Source: Cupriavidus sp. BIS7 (GTDB taxonomy: Bacteria > Pseudomonadota > Gammaproteobacteria > Burkholderiales > Burkholderiaceae). Taken from it: a stretch of DNA of 64,000 bases. Shown piece after piece: positions 27,539-38,220 of this stretch (its first letter is position 1; every line of letters begins with the position of its first letter). Made by a program: the position numbers and the translations under genes. Where the stretch lies: the NCBI RefSeq assembly GCF_000292345.1, contig NZ_ALOU01000071.1:1-64000 (forward strand), written 5' to 3'. The notes beneath the pieces were generated by a model that saw only the letters and a program-made list of their open reading frames with translations, had not been told where the DNA came from and ran no database searches.

Positions 27539-28555
27539 TCACCTCCCGTGCGCGATCAGGTAGATCGAGTTCTCGACAAGGACTCGCTCTATGGGATTGC
27601 GCAGAAGTCGGTCGAATTGATCTGCGGCGCGCATCACGAAGGCCATGCGCTGACCGGCATCGGCCAGGTTGGCCAGCGGTTTGTCGCTGAACCGCTCCCG
27701 CCGCGCCAACGTGCCCGAGACCGTGCACTGGTTGGCCAGGACCAACTCCACCTCCCGCGCCGAGGATGTAGGAAAGTTCAGCGCCCACGCAAACTGATTG
27801 GCGCGCATCAACGTCGCGAAAGCCGGATCGTTGTACATGGCGGGCTGCAGTATGTTGATCTGCTCGTGCCGCGCCAGAGACTCCACGCCGAGTTGGATGT
27901 TGCCAGCGTCAATGGCTTCGAATCCCCGCTCTACGTCTGGCTGCAACCCACCAAAAGGGACGCGATCACCAATCGGCCACACAACTGATCCCCGCAGCAA
28001 TTTGCGCTCTGGCAAACACCGCTTGAACCTCTCCAACCCATGCCTTTTGTAGAACACGTGCAACGGCCAGATATCTAGAAACAGCGCCGTGTTGCCCTTG
28101 GCCAGCATCTGGTAGATCTTGTGCGCGACTTCGCCAGTTGCCTGGTCCGCCATCGGCATGCGGGGCGATGCAAATGGCGAAAATCGATCCAGTACCGGGC
28201 GCTGCTGGTCCCACTGCTGGTAGGCGCGGCGCTGCTGATTCGATTTGCCAATCATCTCGGCGGCGTTCAGAAGTCCGCATCCGACCTGCTTCGATGCGAA
28301 TGCGGCAAGACCCGCCCATTGAAAGCGGCGATCCTCCAGCCACAGCTTTGCGTAGGCGGCGTTGATGGCCCGGTTGCGCGCGATGGGATCGTCGACTGCG
28401 ACGATGGCTTCGGCCTGCTTCTGGTAGTAGCGCCAGCAATCGATACAGTCTTGCTTGTCGTCCGCCGCCTGCTTTCTTGCGGCGGCCTCGTCTGCCTTCC
28501 AGTTGGGGTAGCAGCTGGGACAACGTTTGTTATCGCATTTCTGGGAGTCGCTCAT
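27539..28555 (-). CDS. Effector-like protein of unknown function (338 aa)
   Basis: A 338-residue protein with no signal peptide and five Cys in its first 40 residues (CxxxxCxxC at 7–15 and CIDC at 37–40), which could bind a metal. The middle region, with FQWAGLAAFASKQVG and KGNTALFLDIWPLHVFYKRHG, reminds me of the DUF2515 family; this is memory and unverified. It is rich in Arg, Gln and aromatic residues. It is followed with tight coupling by three paralogous membrane-anchored proteins. Its own C-terminal 27 codons recur twice in the array. This is the typical look of a secreted toxin gene with duplicated immunity genes, for example for type VI secretion, but no VgrG, PAAR or other secretion gene is in the window. 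Confidence 0.7.
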   Translation of the reverse strand: MSDSQKCDNKRCPSCYPNWKADEAAARKQAADDKQDCIDCWRYYQKQAEAIVAVDDPIARNRAINAAYAKLWLEDRRFQWAGLAAFASKQVGCGLLNAAEMIGKSNQQRRAYQQWDQQRPVLDRFSPFASPRMPMADQATGEVAHKIYQMLAKGNTALFLDIWPLHVFYKRHGLERFKRCLPERKLLRGSVVWPIGDRVPFGGLQPDVERGFEAIDAGNIQLGVESLARHEQINILQPAMYNDPAFATLMRANQFAWALNFPTSSAREVELVLANQCTVSGTLARRERFSDKPLANLADAGQRMAFVMRAADQFDRLLRNPIERVLVENSIYLIAHGR

Positions 28556-28826
28556 GGGATCTCTGCGTGAGTTACCTGGACGACGCCCATTTGGGCGAAA
28601 TGCGGTGCTGCGATCAATCGCAGATCTACGAATGTGCGTTGAGGTTTTCTGCTATCAGTGCTGCGAGATTTTTAGTTCACAACGGCAGGCCGCGATGGCA
28701 TCTCGGAAATGTAAACCCCCGCTCATCGAGCGGGGGCTGAAGCGGTAACAGCGGGGGATCCAGCGACCTACGAAACGTCGCAAGCCAGCGCTCTGGTCCC
28801 GCTCTCCCAGAACGGCCCTCCGGCCG
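28556..28826. other. AT-richer leader region of the effector array
   Basis: 271 bp upstream of the effector-like gene. It is less GC-rich than its surroundings and should contain the array promoter on the minus strand. It also contains the hairpin at 28716–28736, which serves the neighbouring minus-strand gene. No gene is evident. Confidence 0.4.
28714..28736 (-). terminator. Hairpin terminator of the repeat protein gene
   Basis: CCCCCGCTC (28716–28724) pairs with GAGCGGGGG (28728–28736) around ATC. On the minus strand it is followed by TTT. It lies 91 bases after the stop at 28827. Confidence 0.55.
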
Positions 28827-29423
28827 TCAGCCGCGATGGCGGCCGTTATGCTTGTCGTGGTAGATCTGGCCGCTGGCGCGGTTCTCGGCACGGTTGACAG
28901 CGCCCTCTTCCCTGCCGTTGATATGGCCATTGCGTCCGGCGCGCGCTTCCGTACGATCGACATGGGCCTGGCCGCGCTCCAGCTGCGCCGTTTCGCGATT
29001 GGTCAGCGAGCCGTTCTCCACACCATTGCGAATGCGCGTTTCCTGATTGATATTGCGCTGGACGTCGGCTTGCATCCGTTGCGACGAGACGCTATCCGGA
29101 TTGCCCACCTTGCCATTGTGCGTATCGCGCGAAATGTCCTGGCTCACGCGATTCTGCGCATTCTGGATACGCGCCTGCTCCTGCGGCGACACCCTGCCAT
29201 TCTGCAGCGAGTTGGCTTCCATGCGATCGACCTTCGCTTCCTGCTTTTCCAGGCTCGACGCTTCGCGCGTGGTCAGCGTGCCGGACTTCAGGCCGTTTTC
29301 GATGCGCTGCTGCTGGTTGACGTCGCGCTGCGTATCGTAAGTCACCGCGCCGGTCTGCGCGCTGGCGATACCCGAAATGGCAGCAGCGAAAAGGCCTGCA
29401 AGAAGAACGGAACTGCGCTTCAT
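28827..29423 (-). CDS. Periplasmic protein with two tandem ~75-residue repeats
   Basis: A 198-residue protein with a cleavable signal peptide (MKRSSVLLAGLFAAAISGIASAQ). The mature part consists of two related repeats: NGLKSGTLTTREASSLEKQE ... DTHNGKVG and NGVENGSLTNRETAQLERGQ ... DKHNGRHRG. Each repeat has an NG-x-L-T-x-R-E turn, a Gln/Glu/Arg helix, an NGx(V/I) turn and a second helix. The pattern looks like a calcium-independent EF-hand-like pair, but no confident family is known to me. The start is MKRSSV; the longer frame upstream is not signal-peptide-like. It stands alone, flanked by the effector island and a glycosyltransferase gene. Confidence 0.8.
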   Translation of the reverse strand: MKRSSVLLAGLFAAAISGIASAQTGAVTYDTQRDVNQQQRIENGLKSGTLTTREASSLEKQEAKVDRMEANSLQNGRVSPQEQARIQNAQNRVSQDISRDTHNGKVGNPDSVSSQRMQADVQRNINQETRIRNGVENGSLTNRETAQLERGQAHVDRTEARAGRNGHINGREEGAVNRAENRASGQIYHDKHNGRHRG

Positions 29424-29665
29424 GATTGATTCCTCCACGTGAGATGTCAGATTGTTCGGGGCGTCGATTCTGCGGATGACGTCTCCCTTGCCTGCATTAA
29501 TGCGGCAGCATCGCGGCCGGAGGACGCTCAGTCTGTAAGCCGTGTTACGGGACATTTCGCGCGGCAGGGTGCAAGACTGCATGTGCGGTCGTGCAGACAA
29601 TCGGTCTCAATGACACAAATGCCATAATCGCCGTTCGCATTGGCCATCCGGCCAGGAGGTGAACA

Positions 29666-31050
<1,385 letters not shown>

Positions 31051-31054
<4 letters not shown>

Positions 31055-33621
31055 TTGCCTTCCAGGAAGCTCTTCAGCTTGTCAGAGCGGCTCGGGTGCC
31101 GCAGCTTGCGCAGCGCCTTTGCCTCGATCTGGCGGATCCGTTCTCGCGTCACGTCGAACTGCTTGCCGACTTCCTCGAGCGTGTGGTCCGTGCTCATTTC
31201 GATGCCGAAACGCATGCGCAGCACCTTGGCTTCGCGCGGCGTCAGGCTGTCGAGCACGTCCTTGACCACGTCGCGCATGGAGCCATGCAGCGCAGCCTCG
31301 GCCGGGGCCAGCGTGTTCGTGTCCTCGATGAAGTCGCCCAGATGGGAATCGTCGTCGTCACCGATCGGCGTTTCCATGGAGATCGGTTCCTTGGCGATCT
31401 TCATGATCTTGCGGATCTTGTCCTCGGGCATCTCCATCTTCTCGGCCAGCGTTGCCGGATCCGGCTCGTTGCCGGTTTCCTGCAGGATCTGGCGCGAGAT
31501 CCGGTTCATCTTGTTGATCGTTTCGATCATGTGCACCGGAATACGAATCGTGCGAGCCTGGTCAGCAATCGAACGCGTAATGGCCTGGCGGATCCACCAC
31601 GTGGCGTAAGTGGAGAACTTGTAGCCGCGACGGTATTCGAACTTGTCCACCGCCTTCATCAGGCCGATGTTGCCTTCCTGGATCAGGTCCAGGAACTGCA
31701 GGCCGCGGTTCGTGTACTTCTTCGCGATCGAGATCACCAGGCGCAGGTTGGCCTCGGTCATTTCACGCTTGGCTTCGCGCGCGCGCTTCTCGCCTTCGGA
31801 CATCTTGCGGTTGACGTCCTTCAGCTCCTTCAGCGGCAGCACCACGCGGGCCTGCAGGTCGATCAGCTTCTGTTGCAGTTCGTGCACGGCCGGCACGTTA
31901 CGCTCGACGATCGTGCTGTAACCCTTGTTGTCGGCCACGATGGTCTGGATCCAGTCCAGGTTCGTCTCGTTGCCCGGGAAGCGGGCCACGAAATCGGCAC
32001 GCGGCATGCCGCACTTGTCGACCACGATGTTCAGGATGGCGCGTTCGAGCTTGCGAACTTCATCCACCTGGCCACGCAGCGTGTCGCACAGGCGCTCGAC
32101 GTTACGCGCGGTGAAGCGAATGCCCATCAGCTCGGCCTGGATCGCTTCCTGGGCCTTCACGTACGGCTTCGACTTGTAGCCTTCCTTCTCGAATGCGCGG
32201 CGCATCTTGTCGAACTGCTCGGCGATCACGCGGAATTTCTCCAGCGCGGCAACCTTCAGTTCTTCAAGCTGGCGAGCCGACGCACCGGCGCCAGCGCCAC
32301 CGTCGTCATCCTCGTCATCGCCTTCCTCGTCGCCCTCTTCGTCCGAATCCTCGTCTTCGTCATCGGAAGCGGCCGACTGGGCCTGCGAGTTGTCCTGGAC
32401 TTCCTCGGCGTTCGGGTCGATCAGGCCGTCGACGAACTCGTCGATCTTGATCTCTTCGTTGGCCACGCGCTCGGCGCTGGCCAGGATTTCCGAGATGGTG
32501 ACCGGGCAGGCCGAGATGGCCATGACCATGTCCTTGAGGCCCGCTTCGATGCGCTTGGCGATTTCGATTTCGCCTTCGCGCGTCAGCAGTTCCACCGTAC
32601 CCATCTCGCGCATGTACATGCGGACCGGATCGGTGGTGCGGCCGAATTCGGAGTCAACCGTCGACAGCGCGGCTTCGGCTTCTTCCTCGGCCTCTTCCTC
32701 GCTCGTGGCGGACGGTGCGTTGTCGTTGAGCAGCAGCGTCTCGGCGTCCGGCGCCTGTTCGTAGACGGCGATGCCGATGTCGTTCAGCGTGGCGACCAGC
32801 GTGTCGATCGTTTCCGAATCGACCATGTCGTCCGGCAGGTGATCGTTGATTTCCGCATAGGTCAGGTAGCCGCGCGACTTGCCCAGCTTGATCAGCGCCT
32901 TGAGCTTCTGGCGGCGGACCTCGAGTTCTTCCTCGCTACCGGCCTGGTTGGACGAGGCGAACTCCTTGAGCAGAGCCTTTTCCTTGGCCTTGCGGTCCTT
33001 CGCCTTCTGCTTCTCGGTCTTGGGCGCAGCGGCGGGAGTGGCCGGCGCGTCGTTGTCGTAAAACTCTTCAGTCACGTCTTCGATTGTGCTGTCTGCTTGC
33101 TGCATCTCGGCCTTGGGCTTGCGGCCGCGCTTCTTGGGCTCCGGCTTGACGGCCGGAGCGGCGGGCTGCTCGGATGCAACGGGTGCGGGAGTCGCGGCAC
33201 GGGCCTTGGGCGCGGCGGCAGCGGTTGCGCCTGCCTTGGCGCCCCCACTCCGTGTGCCGGCCGTCGTTGCCGCACGCTTGCTCTCGACTTCGGTATTCTG
33301 CTGTTTCGCCACGGTGATACTCTTGCCTTTCACTGGTGCAGCGGCGCTCTTGCCGCTTGTATTGGCGCTCTTGCCGCTCTCGCGTGCCGAAGTCGAGGGC
33401 TTTGTGTTTTCGGATGTGCGATTCCTGGCGGAAGCGGTTCCGTCGGGCGCAGTAGCGCTCCGCGCGGATTTTGCTGGCGCAGACCGGGCTGATGTCGTCC
33501 TGACTGACGCGGTCGATGTCTTCGCCGCCGTTGTTTTCACGGACGCCTTGCCGCTCCCTGATTGGGGAGCTTTGGAGGGTGCCTTCACGGCTACCCCTTC
33601 GGTTGCTTTGGCCTTTGCCAT
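31051..33621 (-). CDS. rpoD: RNA polymerase primary sigma factor RpoD
   Basis: An 856-residue sigma-70 factor. Region 1.1 is at about 225–300 ([23 protein letters not shown]), region 1.2 contains [21 protein letters not shown], and a long acidic non-conserved insert ([19 protein letters not shown]) follows. The core is intact: [57 protein letters not shown] (regions 2.1–2.4, residues about 630–690) and region 4 [32 protein letters not shown]. The N-terminal 200 residues are a low-complexity Lys/Ser/Thr/Ala-rich extension, making it much longer than the E. coli factor. It is the last gene of the rpsU–yqeY–dnaG–rpoD operon. A TACAAT at 33678–33683 suggests an internal promoter. Confidence 0.97.
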
Positions 33622-33677
33622 TGGCACGCTCACTTTCGCCAGTAATGGGAAGAAAGATTTCGCAATCCAAACCGGGC

Positions 33678-33683
33678 ATTGTA
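33678..33683 (-). promoter_or_regulatory. Candidate internal -10 element before rpoD
   Basis: TACAAT on the minus strand, 57 bases before the rpoD start. The same hexamer serves rpsU (36760–36765) and the HI0933-type gene (38086–38091). A TCAGGTG/CACCTGA inverted repeat lies just upstream at 33710–33730. No clear -35 at standard spacing. Confidence 0.4.
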
Positions 33684-33812
33684 GCACGTCGCCAACCCCC
33701 GGCTTCCTGTCAGGTGGTGTTTTCACCTGAAAAATCAAGGCTTAAGCAGTTTGGCCAACAAAATTCCAGTCAGTTCAGGCCACGTGCACAACGGCTCAAG
33801 CCAAAAGTTGGT

Positions 33813-35654
33813 TCAACTGTCCTCCGCCGTGGCCGGCCGCCAGCCCATTTGTCGGCGGCGCTGCACTTCCCGCGACAGCCACAGATAACGGGTCTTGGTC
33901 GCCTCGTCGGCCGTGCCCGCGCTCACCATGGCCTCCAGCGTCTTCTGCTCCCGCTCGAGCGGCTCGGCCAACAGCTTATGAACCGCGCCGTCGAACTCAT
34001 GTGTCGCCGGCTCCTCTTCGATGTCCTCCCGAAGTACCGCCGTGCGTGCGCTTGCATAGACGTCCGCATAAGGCGTCTGCGCAAGCTGCTCGCTGAATGC
34101 CGCAAAGTTCACTTCGCCCTGGATACCATCGCAGGCTGTCACGAGGTGAGCCAGAACCTCGGTTTCGGGACGCTGGGGATCCAGCAGCAATGCCCGGGTA
34201 TCTTCATCAAGCCGCGCCGCCAGCGACGGGTAGCACATCAAAAGCTGGATTACGCGCTGCTCAAGCCCGGTCGGCGCCTGCCGGCGCGCGCGCGGGCGGG
34301 GCTGTGCGAAACGCCCAACGCGCGACGAATCGCTGCCTAAACCACAAACGGCCTCGATCTCGGCTGGCGTCGTACCCGTAGCATCGGCAAGTTCACGCAC
34401 AATCTGTAGCCGCAGCCCGCCTGCCGGCATCGCCTGAAGCATCGGCTTGGCCTCGTACTGGGCACGGGCGCGACCCTCGGGCTGGCGCAGATCCTGGTCT
34501 TCGGTGACGATTTGCAGCAGGAAGCGCGACAAAGGCATCGCGTTCTGGACCTGGCGCGCAAATGCGTCGGTGCCTTCCTCGCGGACGTAACTGTCGGGAT
34601 CATGTTCAGCAGGCAGAAACAGGAAGCGAATCGTCTTGTTGTCTGCCACGTGAGGCAGACAGGCCTCCAGCGCCCGGCGCGCCGCGCGGCGGCCTGCGGC
34701 ATCGCCATCGAACGAGAAAACCACGGCATCCGTCTGACGCATCAGCTTCTGCACGTGCACCGGGGTGCAAGCCGTACCCAGCGTGGCGACGGCGTTGGCA
34801 AATCCAAGCTGGGCCAGTGCCACCACGTCCATGTAGCCTTCCACCACCAACACGTAGCCATTTTCGCGGATTGCGTGGCGTGCCTCGAACAGGCCGTAGA
34901 GCTCCGTTCCCTTGCTGAAGAGCGGCGTTTCCGGAGAGTTCAGGTACTTTGGCTCGCCCTGCCCCATCACGCGGCCGCCGAAACCGATCACGTTGCCCTT
35001 GGTATTGCGGATCGGAAACATGATGCGATCACGGAAGCGGTCATAGCGGCGCGGCTTGCCGTCGGCGTCGCGCTTTTCCTGCGACTCGATCAGCAGCCCG
35101 GCCTCCACCAGCGGCGCGGCAATCGCGTCATCACGGTAACTGCCGAATACCGCTTCAAGCCCCTGCCAGTCATCCGGCGCGTAGCCAAGCCCGAAGTGGG
35201 CAGCAATCTCGCCTGTCAGGCCGCGGCCCTTGAGGTACTGGATTGCCTGCGGCGCCCCGCGCAACTGCTTCCTGTAGAAATCGGTGGCGCGGGTCATGGC
35301 GTCGGTAAGCGCTATCGACCTGGCCTGCTGCTCTGCCCGCTGCGCGGGCGGCAGGCTATTGCGTTCCTCGGGCACCGACAGCCCGACCGACTGGGCAAGT
35401 TCGCGTACCGCGTCAGGGTAGGACTGCCCCGAATACTCCATCAGGAAGCCGATGGCCGAACCATGCGCGCCGCACCCGAAGCAGTGGTAGAACTGCTTGG
35501 TCGGCGAAACCGTGAACGACGGCGATTTCTCGTTATGGAACGGGCACAGGCCCATGAAGTTGGCGCCGCCCTTCTTCAACTGCACGTACTTGCCCACCAC
35601 ATCGACAATGTCGACGCGGTTGAGCAGGTCCTGAATAAAGGATTGCGGAATCAC
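33813..35654 (-). CDS. dnaG: DNA primase
   Basis: A 613-residue primase. The start is taken as GTG 35654 (VIPQSFIQDLLNRVDIVDVV), which matches the normal primase N-terminus; an upstream frame of 48 codons is not conserved. The CHC2 zinc domain shows CPFHNEKSPSFTVSPTKQFY followed by HCFGCG. The TOPRIM region has VLVVEGYMDVVAL and VFSFDGDAAGRRAA. The C-terminal helicase-binding domain ends at about 613. The Arg/Gln-rich linker around residue 440 is variable. It lies between yqeY and rpoD in the classic macromolecular synthesis operon. Confidence 0.96.
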   Translation of the reverse strand: MIPQSFIQDLLNRVDIVDVVGKYVQLKKGGANFMGLCPFHNEKSPSFTVSPTKQFYHCFGCGAHGSAIGFLMEYSGQSYPDAVRELAQSVGLSVPEERNSLPPAQRAEQQARSIALTDAMTRATDFYRKQLRGAPQAIQYLKGRGLTGEIAAHFGLGYAPDDWQGLEAVFGSYRDDAIAAPLVEAGLLIESQEKRDADGKPRRYDRFRDRIMFPIRNTKGNVIGFGGRVMGQGEPKYLNSPETPLFSKGTELYGLFEARHAIRENGYVLVVEGYMDVVALAQLGFANAVATLGTACTPVHVQKLMRQTDAVVFSFDGDAAGRRAARRALEACLPHVADNKTIRFLFLPAEHDPDSYVREEGTDAFARQVQNAMPLSRFLLQIVTEDQDLRQPEGRARAQYEAKPMLQAMPAGGLRLQIVRELADATGTTPAEIEAVCGLGSDSSRVGRFAQPRPRARRQAPTGLEQRVIQLLMCYPSLAARLDEDTRALLLDPQRPETEVLAHLVTACDGIQGEVNFAAFSEQLAQTPYADVYASARTAVLREDIEEEPATHEFDGAVHKLLAEPLEREQKTLEAMVSAGTADEATKTRYLWLSREVQRRRQMGWRPATAEDS

Positions 35655-35902
35655 CCGACTGACCGTCCTGATGGCGCGACCTGCCCGGAACGCCGGTGGC
35701 CGCTGTATTGTTCTCTGGGATGCGTGACCGGGACGTCGCCCGGCAGCTATCGACTCATTGTAGTGCAGATGCAACGCGGCGCCGGCGATTGCCCACATTG
35801 ACCATCAACTCCGGCTAATGTGGTGGCAACTTCATGCATTGCAATCGCCGATCACGCACTGCGCACGCACTGCGCAAGTTTTGCGACTGATCTGCGAGAG
35901 AG

Positions 35903-36352
35903 TTACTTCGGTGCCAGCGCCGCCTTTACCAGAGCGGACACGGCGGTCATGTCGGCACGGCCTGCCAGGCGCGATTTCACCATGCCCATGACCTTGCCCA
36001 TGTCCTGAGGACCGGCTGCACCGGTTTCAGCCACGGCCTTCTGCACTTCGGCGGCCACCTCGGCTTCGGACAACTGCGCCGGCATGTAGATCGTCAGCAC
36101 GTCCACTTCGGCCTTTTCCTTCGCCACCAGGTCATCGCGGCCAGCCTGCTCGAACTGGCTGATCGAGTCCTTGCGCTGCTTGATCATCTTGTCGATCACG
36201 GCGGTGATAGCGGCATCGTCAAGCTCCACGCGGTCGTCGACTTCGCGCTGCTTGATGGCTGCCAGCAGCAGGCGGATCGTACCGAGGCGATCGGCTTCGC
36301 GGGCGCGCATCGCGGCCTTCATGTCGTCGTTGATGCGGATTTTGAGGGACAT
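35903..36352 (-). CDS. yqeY: GatB/YqeY domain protein
   Basis: A 149-residue helical protein with the YqeY family start MSLKIRINDDMKAAMRAREADRLGTIRLLLAAIKQREVD (across residues 1–39) and the C-terminal tail resembling the tRNA-binding tail of GatB (MGKVMGMVKSRLAGRADMTAVSALV). Its exact role is unclear, perhaps linked to amidotransferase or tRNA handling. The start at 36352 is the conserved Met; the longer frame upstream has no support. It sits between rpsU and dnaG, as in many proteobacteria, so it belongs to the macromolecular synthesis operon. Confidence 0.93.
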   Translation of the reverse strand: MSLKIRINDDMKAAMRAREADRLGTIRLLLAAIKQREVDDRVELDDAAITAVIDKMIKQRKDSISQFEQAGRDDLVAKEKAEVDVLTIYMPAQLSEAEVAAEVQKAVAETGAAGPQDMGKVMGMVKSRLAGRADMTAVSALVKAALAPK

Positions 36353-36420
36353 GGCAATCTTCCGAAAAATTGGGATACGCGCCGACCATGGACGCGTGCT
36401 GGACAACTCCGACCATAACG

Positions 36421-36456
36421 CAAAAACCCGCCGGAGCCATGCTCCTAGCGGGTTTC
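36421..36456 (-). terminator. Attenuating terminator after rpsU
   Basis: AAACCCGC (36424–36431) pairs with GCGGGTTT (36448–36455), with an inner GGAGC/GCTCC helix and CAT loop, then TTTTT on the minus strand. It lies 21 bases after the rpsU stop. In this operon a partial terminator between rpsU and the downstream genes is well known; it lets S21 be made in excess. Confidence 0.8.
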
Positions 36457-36476
36457 ATGCTGACGCCAAGACGCGC

Positions 36477-36689
36477 TCAGTACAGCTTTTTCGGCAACAT
36501 CTGGCTGCGAAGGCGCTTGTAGTTGCGTTTGACGGCGGCGTCGCGCTTGCGTTTGCGCTCGGCGGTCGGCTTCTCGTAAAACTCTCGAGCGCGCAGCTCC
36601 GGGATCAGGCCGTTCTTCTCGATGGTGCGCTTGAAGCGACGCATTGCGACTTCAAACGGCTCATTTTCTTTCAGGCGAATTGTTGTCAT
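36477..36689 (-). CDS. rpsU: 30S ribosomal protein S21
   Basis: A 70-residue basic protein with the S21 signature [20 protein letters not shown] and a Lys/Arg-rich C-terminus ([17 protein letters not shown]). It binds the 30S platform near the 3' end of 16S rRNA and helps initiation. It is the first gene of the rpsU–yqeY–dnaG–rpoD operon. A TACAAT -10 element lies 71 bases upstream and an attenuating terminator lies directly downstream. Confidence 0.97.
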   Translation of the reverse strand: MTTIRLKENEPFEVAMRRFKRTIEKNGLIPELRAREFYEKPTAERKRKRDAAVKRNYKRLRSQMLPKKLY

Positions 36690-36759
36690 TTGGCCAAAAA
36701 GCAAAGAGAAAACCAGGAATCGTGCCGGCACCGCGCCAGCGGCTTTACGAGAGCAGCCG

Positions 36760-36765
36760 ATTGTA
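36760..36765 (-). promoter_or_regulatory. -10 element of the rpsU operon
   Basis: TACAAT on the minus strand, with GTGCAG 17 bp upstream as a weak -35. Predicted transcription starts about 65 bases before the rpsU ATG. Confidence 0.5.
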
Positions 36766-36820
36766 GCGCAAGGTCTGCCACGCTGCACGTGGGCGCCCAC
36801 CACAGCCGGAGGCGTGCCGC

Positions 36821-38062
36821 CTACACGACGGCGCCGGCAGCGCGTGCCGCTTCCGCCACGGCCTCGCCCGCCGCCACAGCCGACGCCCAGGCCCACTGGA
36901 AGTTGTAGCCGCCAAGCCAGCCGGTCACGTCGACCACTTCGCCGATGAAGTAGAGCCCATCGACCTCGCGCGCCATCATCGTCGCCGAAGACAGTCCGCG
37001 CGTGTCCACGCCGCCCATTGTCACCTCAGCCTTCTTGTAGCCCTCGGTCCCGGACGGCACCAGGCGCCAGCGATTGAGCGACTCACCGAGCTGACGCAGT
37101 GACTTGTCGGGCATATCGGCCACAGATTGCGCGCCCGACAGCCCGGCTGCCGCGCACCATGCGTCGGCCAGCCGCGAGGGCAGACGCTCGCCGAGCAGGT
37201 TATTCAGGTGCTTGCGGCTGCCCTTCTTGTGGCCGATCAGCCACGCCGCGGCGTCCTCGCCATCGAACAGATCGATCTCGATCGGCGCACCCGGGCGCCA
37301 AAAGCTTGAAATCTGCAGCACGGCGGGGCCGGACAGGCCACGGTGCGTCCACAGCAGATCTTCCTTGAACGCGCCGGCAGCCTTGCCGTTGCCGGTGGCA
37401 ATGTCGACTTCCATCGACACCCCCGCAAGCGGCACAAACGGCTGCCAGGCCTGTCCGTCGAACGTCAGCGGCACCAGCGCCGGACGCGTATCGACAATCT
37501 TCAGGCCAAACTGGCGCGCAATGGCATAGCCGAAATCCGTGGCGCCAATCTTCGGGATCGACAACCCGCCCGTCGCCACCACCACCGCCCCAGCGCGCAC
37601 CGTGCCCTGCGTGGTCAGCAACAGATAGTCGCTACCCTCGCGCCGGATCTCCTGAATACTGCAGCCGGTCTGCCATCGCACGCCGCCGCTCTCGCACTCG
37701 GCGCGCAGCAGGCTGATGACGTCCTCGGCGCTGTCGTTGCAGAACAGTTGGCCGCGGTGCTTCTCGTGCCAGCCGATGTCGTAGCGGCGCATCAGCGCCA
37801 GGAAATCCTGCGGCGTGTAGCGCACCAGCGCCGAGCGGCAGAAATGGGGGTTGGACGACAGGTAGTTGGCCGGGCCGGCCTGCAGATTGGTGAAATTGCA
37901 GCGTCCGCCGCCAGAGATACGGATCTTCTCGGCCAGACGCGTGGCGTGGTCGATCAGCACCACCCGCGCGCCGCGCTGCCCGGCCACCGCGGCACACATC
38001 ATGCCGGCCGCCCCCGCGCCCAGCACCGCCACATCGAACCGTTCTTTTCTGCTTTGAGTCAT
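36821..38062 (-). CDS. HI0933/BaiN-family NAD(P)/FAD oxidoreductase
   Basis: A 413-residue flavoprotein. The N-terminal Rossmann motif is [20 protein letters not shown], followed by the family signature [14 protein letters not shown]. The second nucleotide motif is [20 protein letters not shown], and the C-terminus has [26 protein letters not shown]. Members include flavocytochrome-like and bile-acid dehydroxylation reductases, but the physiological substrate of most is unknown. It is divergent from tsaD with 158 bp between and has TACAAT at 38086–38091. Confidence 0.9.
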   Translation of the reverse strand: MTQSRKERFDVAVLGAGAAGMMCAAVAGQRGARVVLIDHATRLAEKIRISGGGRCNFTNLQAGPANYLSSNPHFCRSALVRYTPQDFLALMRRYDIGWHEKHRGQLFCNDSAEDVISLLRAECESGGVRWQTGCSIQEIRREGSDYLLLTTQGTVRAGAVVVATGGLSIPKIGATDFGYAIARQFGLKIVDTRPALVPLTFDGQAWQPFVPLAGVSMEVDIATGNGKAAGAFKEDLLWTHRGLSGPAVLQISSFWRPGAPIEIDLFDGEDAAAWLIGHKKGSRKHLNNLLGERLPSRLADAWCAAAGLSGAQSVADMPDKSLRQLGESLNRWRLVPSGTEGYKKAEVTMGGVDTRGLSSATMMAREVDGLYFIGEVVDVTGWLGGYNFQWAWASAVAAGEAVAEAARAAGAVV

Positions 38063-38085
38063 GCTGCCCTTTCAACGAAGCGGGG

Positions 38086-38091
38086 ATTGTA
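38086..38091 (-). promoter_or_regulatory. -10 element of the HI0933-type gene
   Basis: TACAAT on the minus strand, predicting a start about 17 bases before the ATG at 38062. The -35 is not clear. Confidence 0.4.
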
Positions 38092-38220
38092 GCGAAATGC
38101 CGCCCGGCGAGCGCGCCCGGCCCCGGTGTGCTACCCTGCTGGCCTTCAGATTTTGCCGGCACGATCGCTGCAGATCACTGCATCAACGCGTTCCCGGCCG
38201 CACCAGAACCACCAGAAACC

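Noticed and set aside
25413-28740. Several plus-strand ORFs of 60–150 codons in the effector array
   Set aside because: They repeat in step with the minus-strand paralogs and therefore are shadows of the duplicated genes.
31096-33492. 798-residue open frame opposite rpoD
   Set aside because: Shadow of rpoD codon bias, with no motif or ribosome site.
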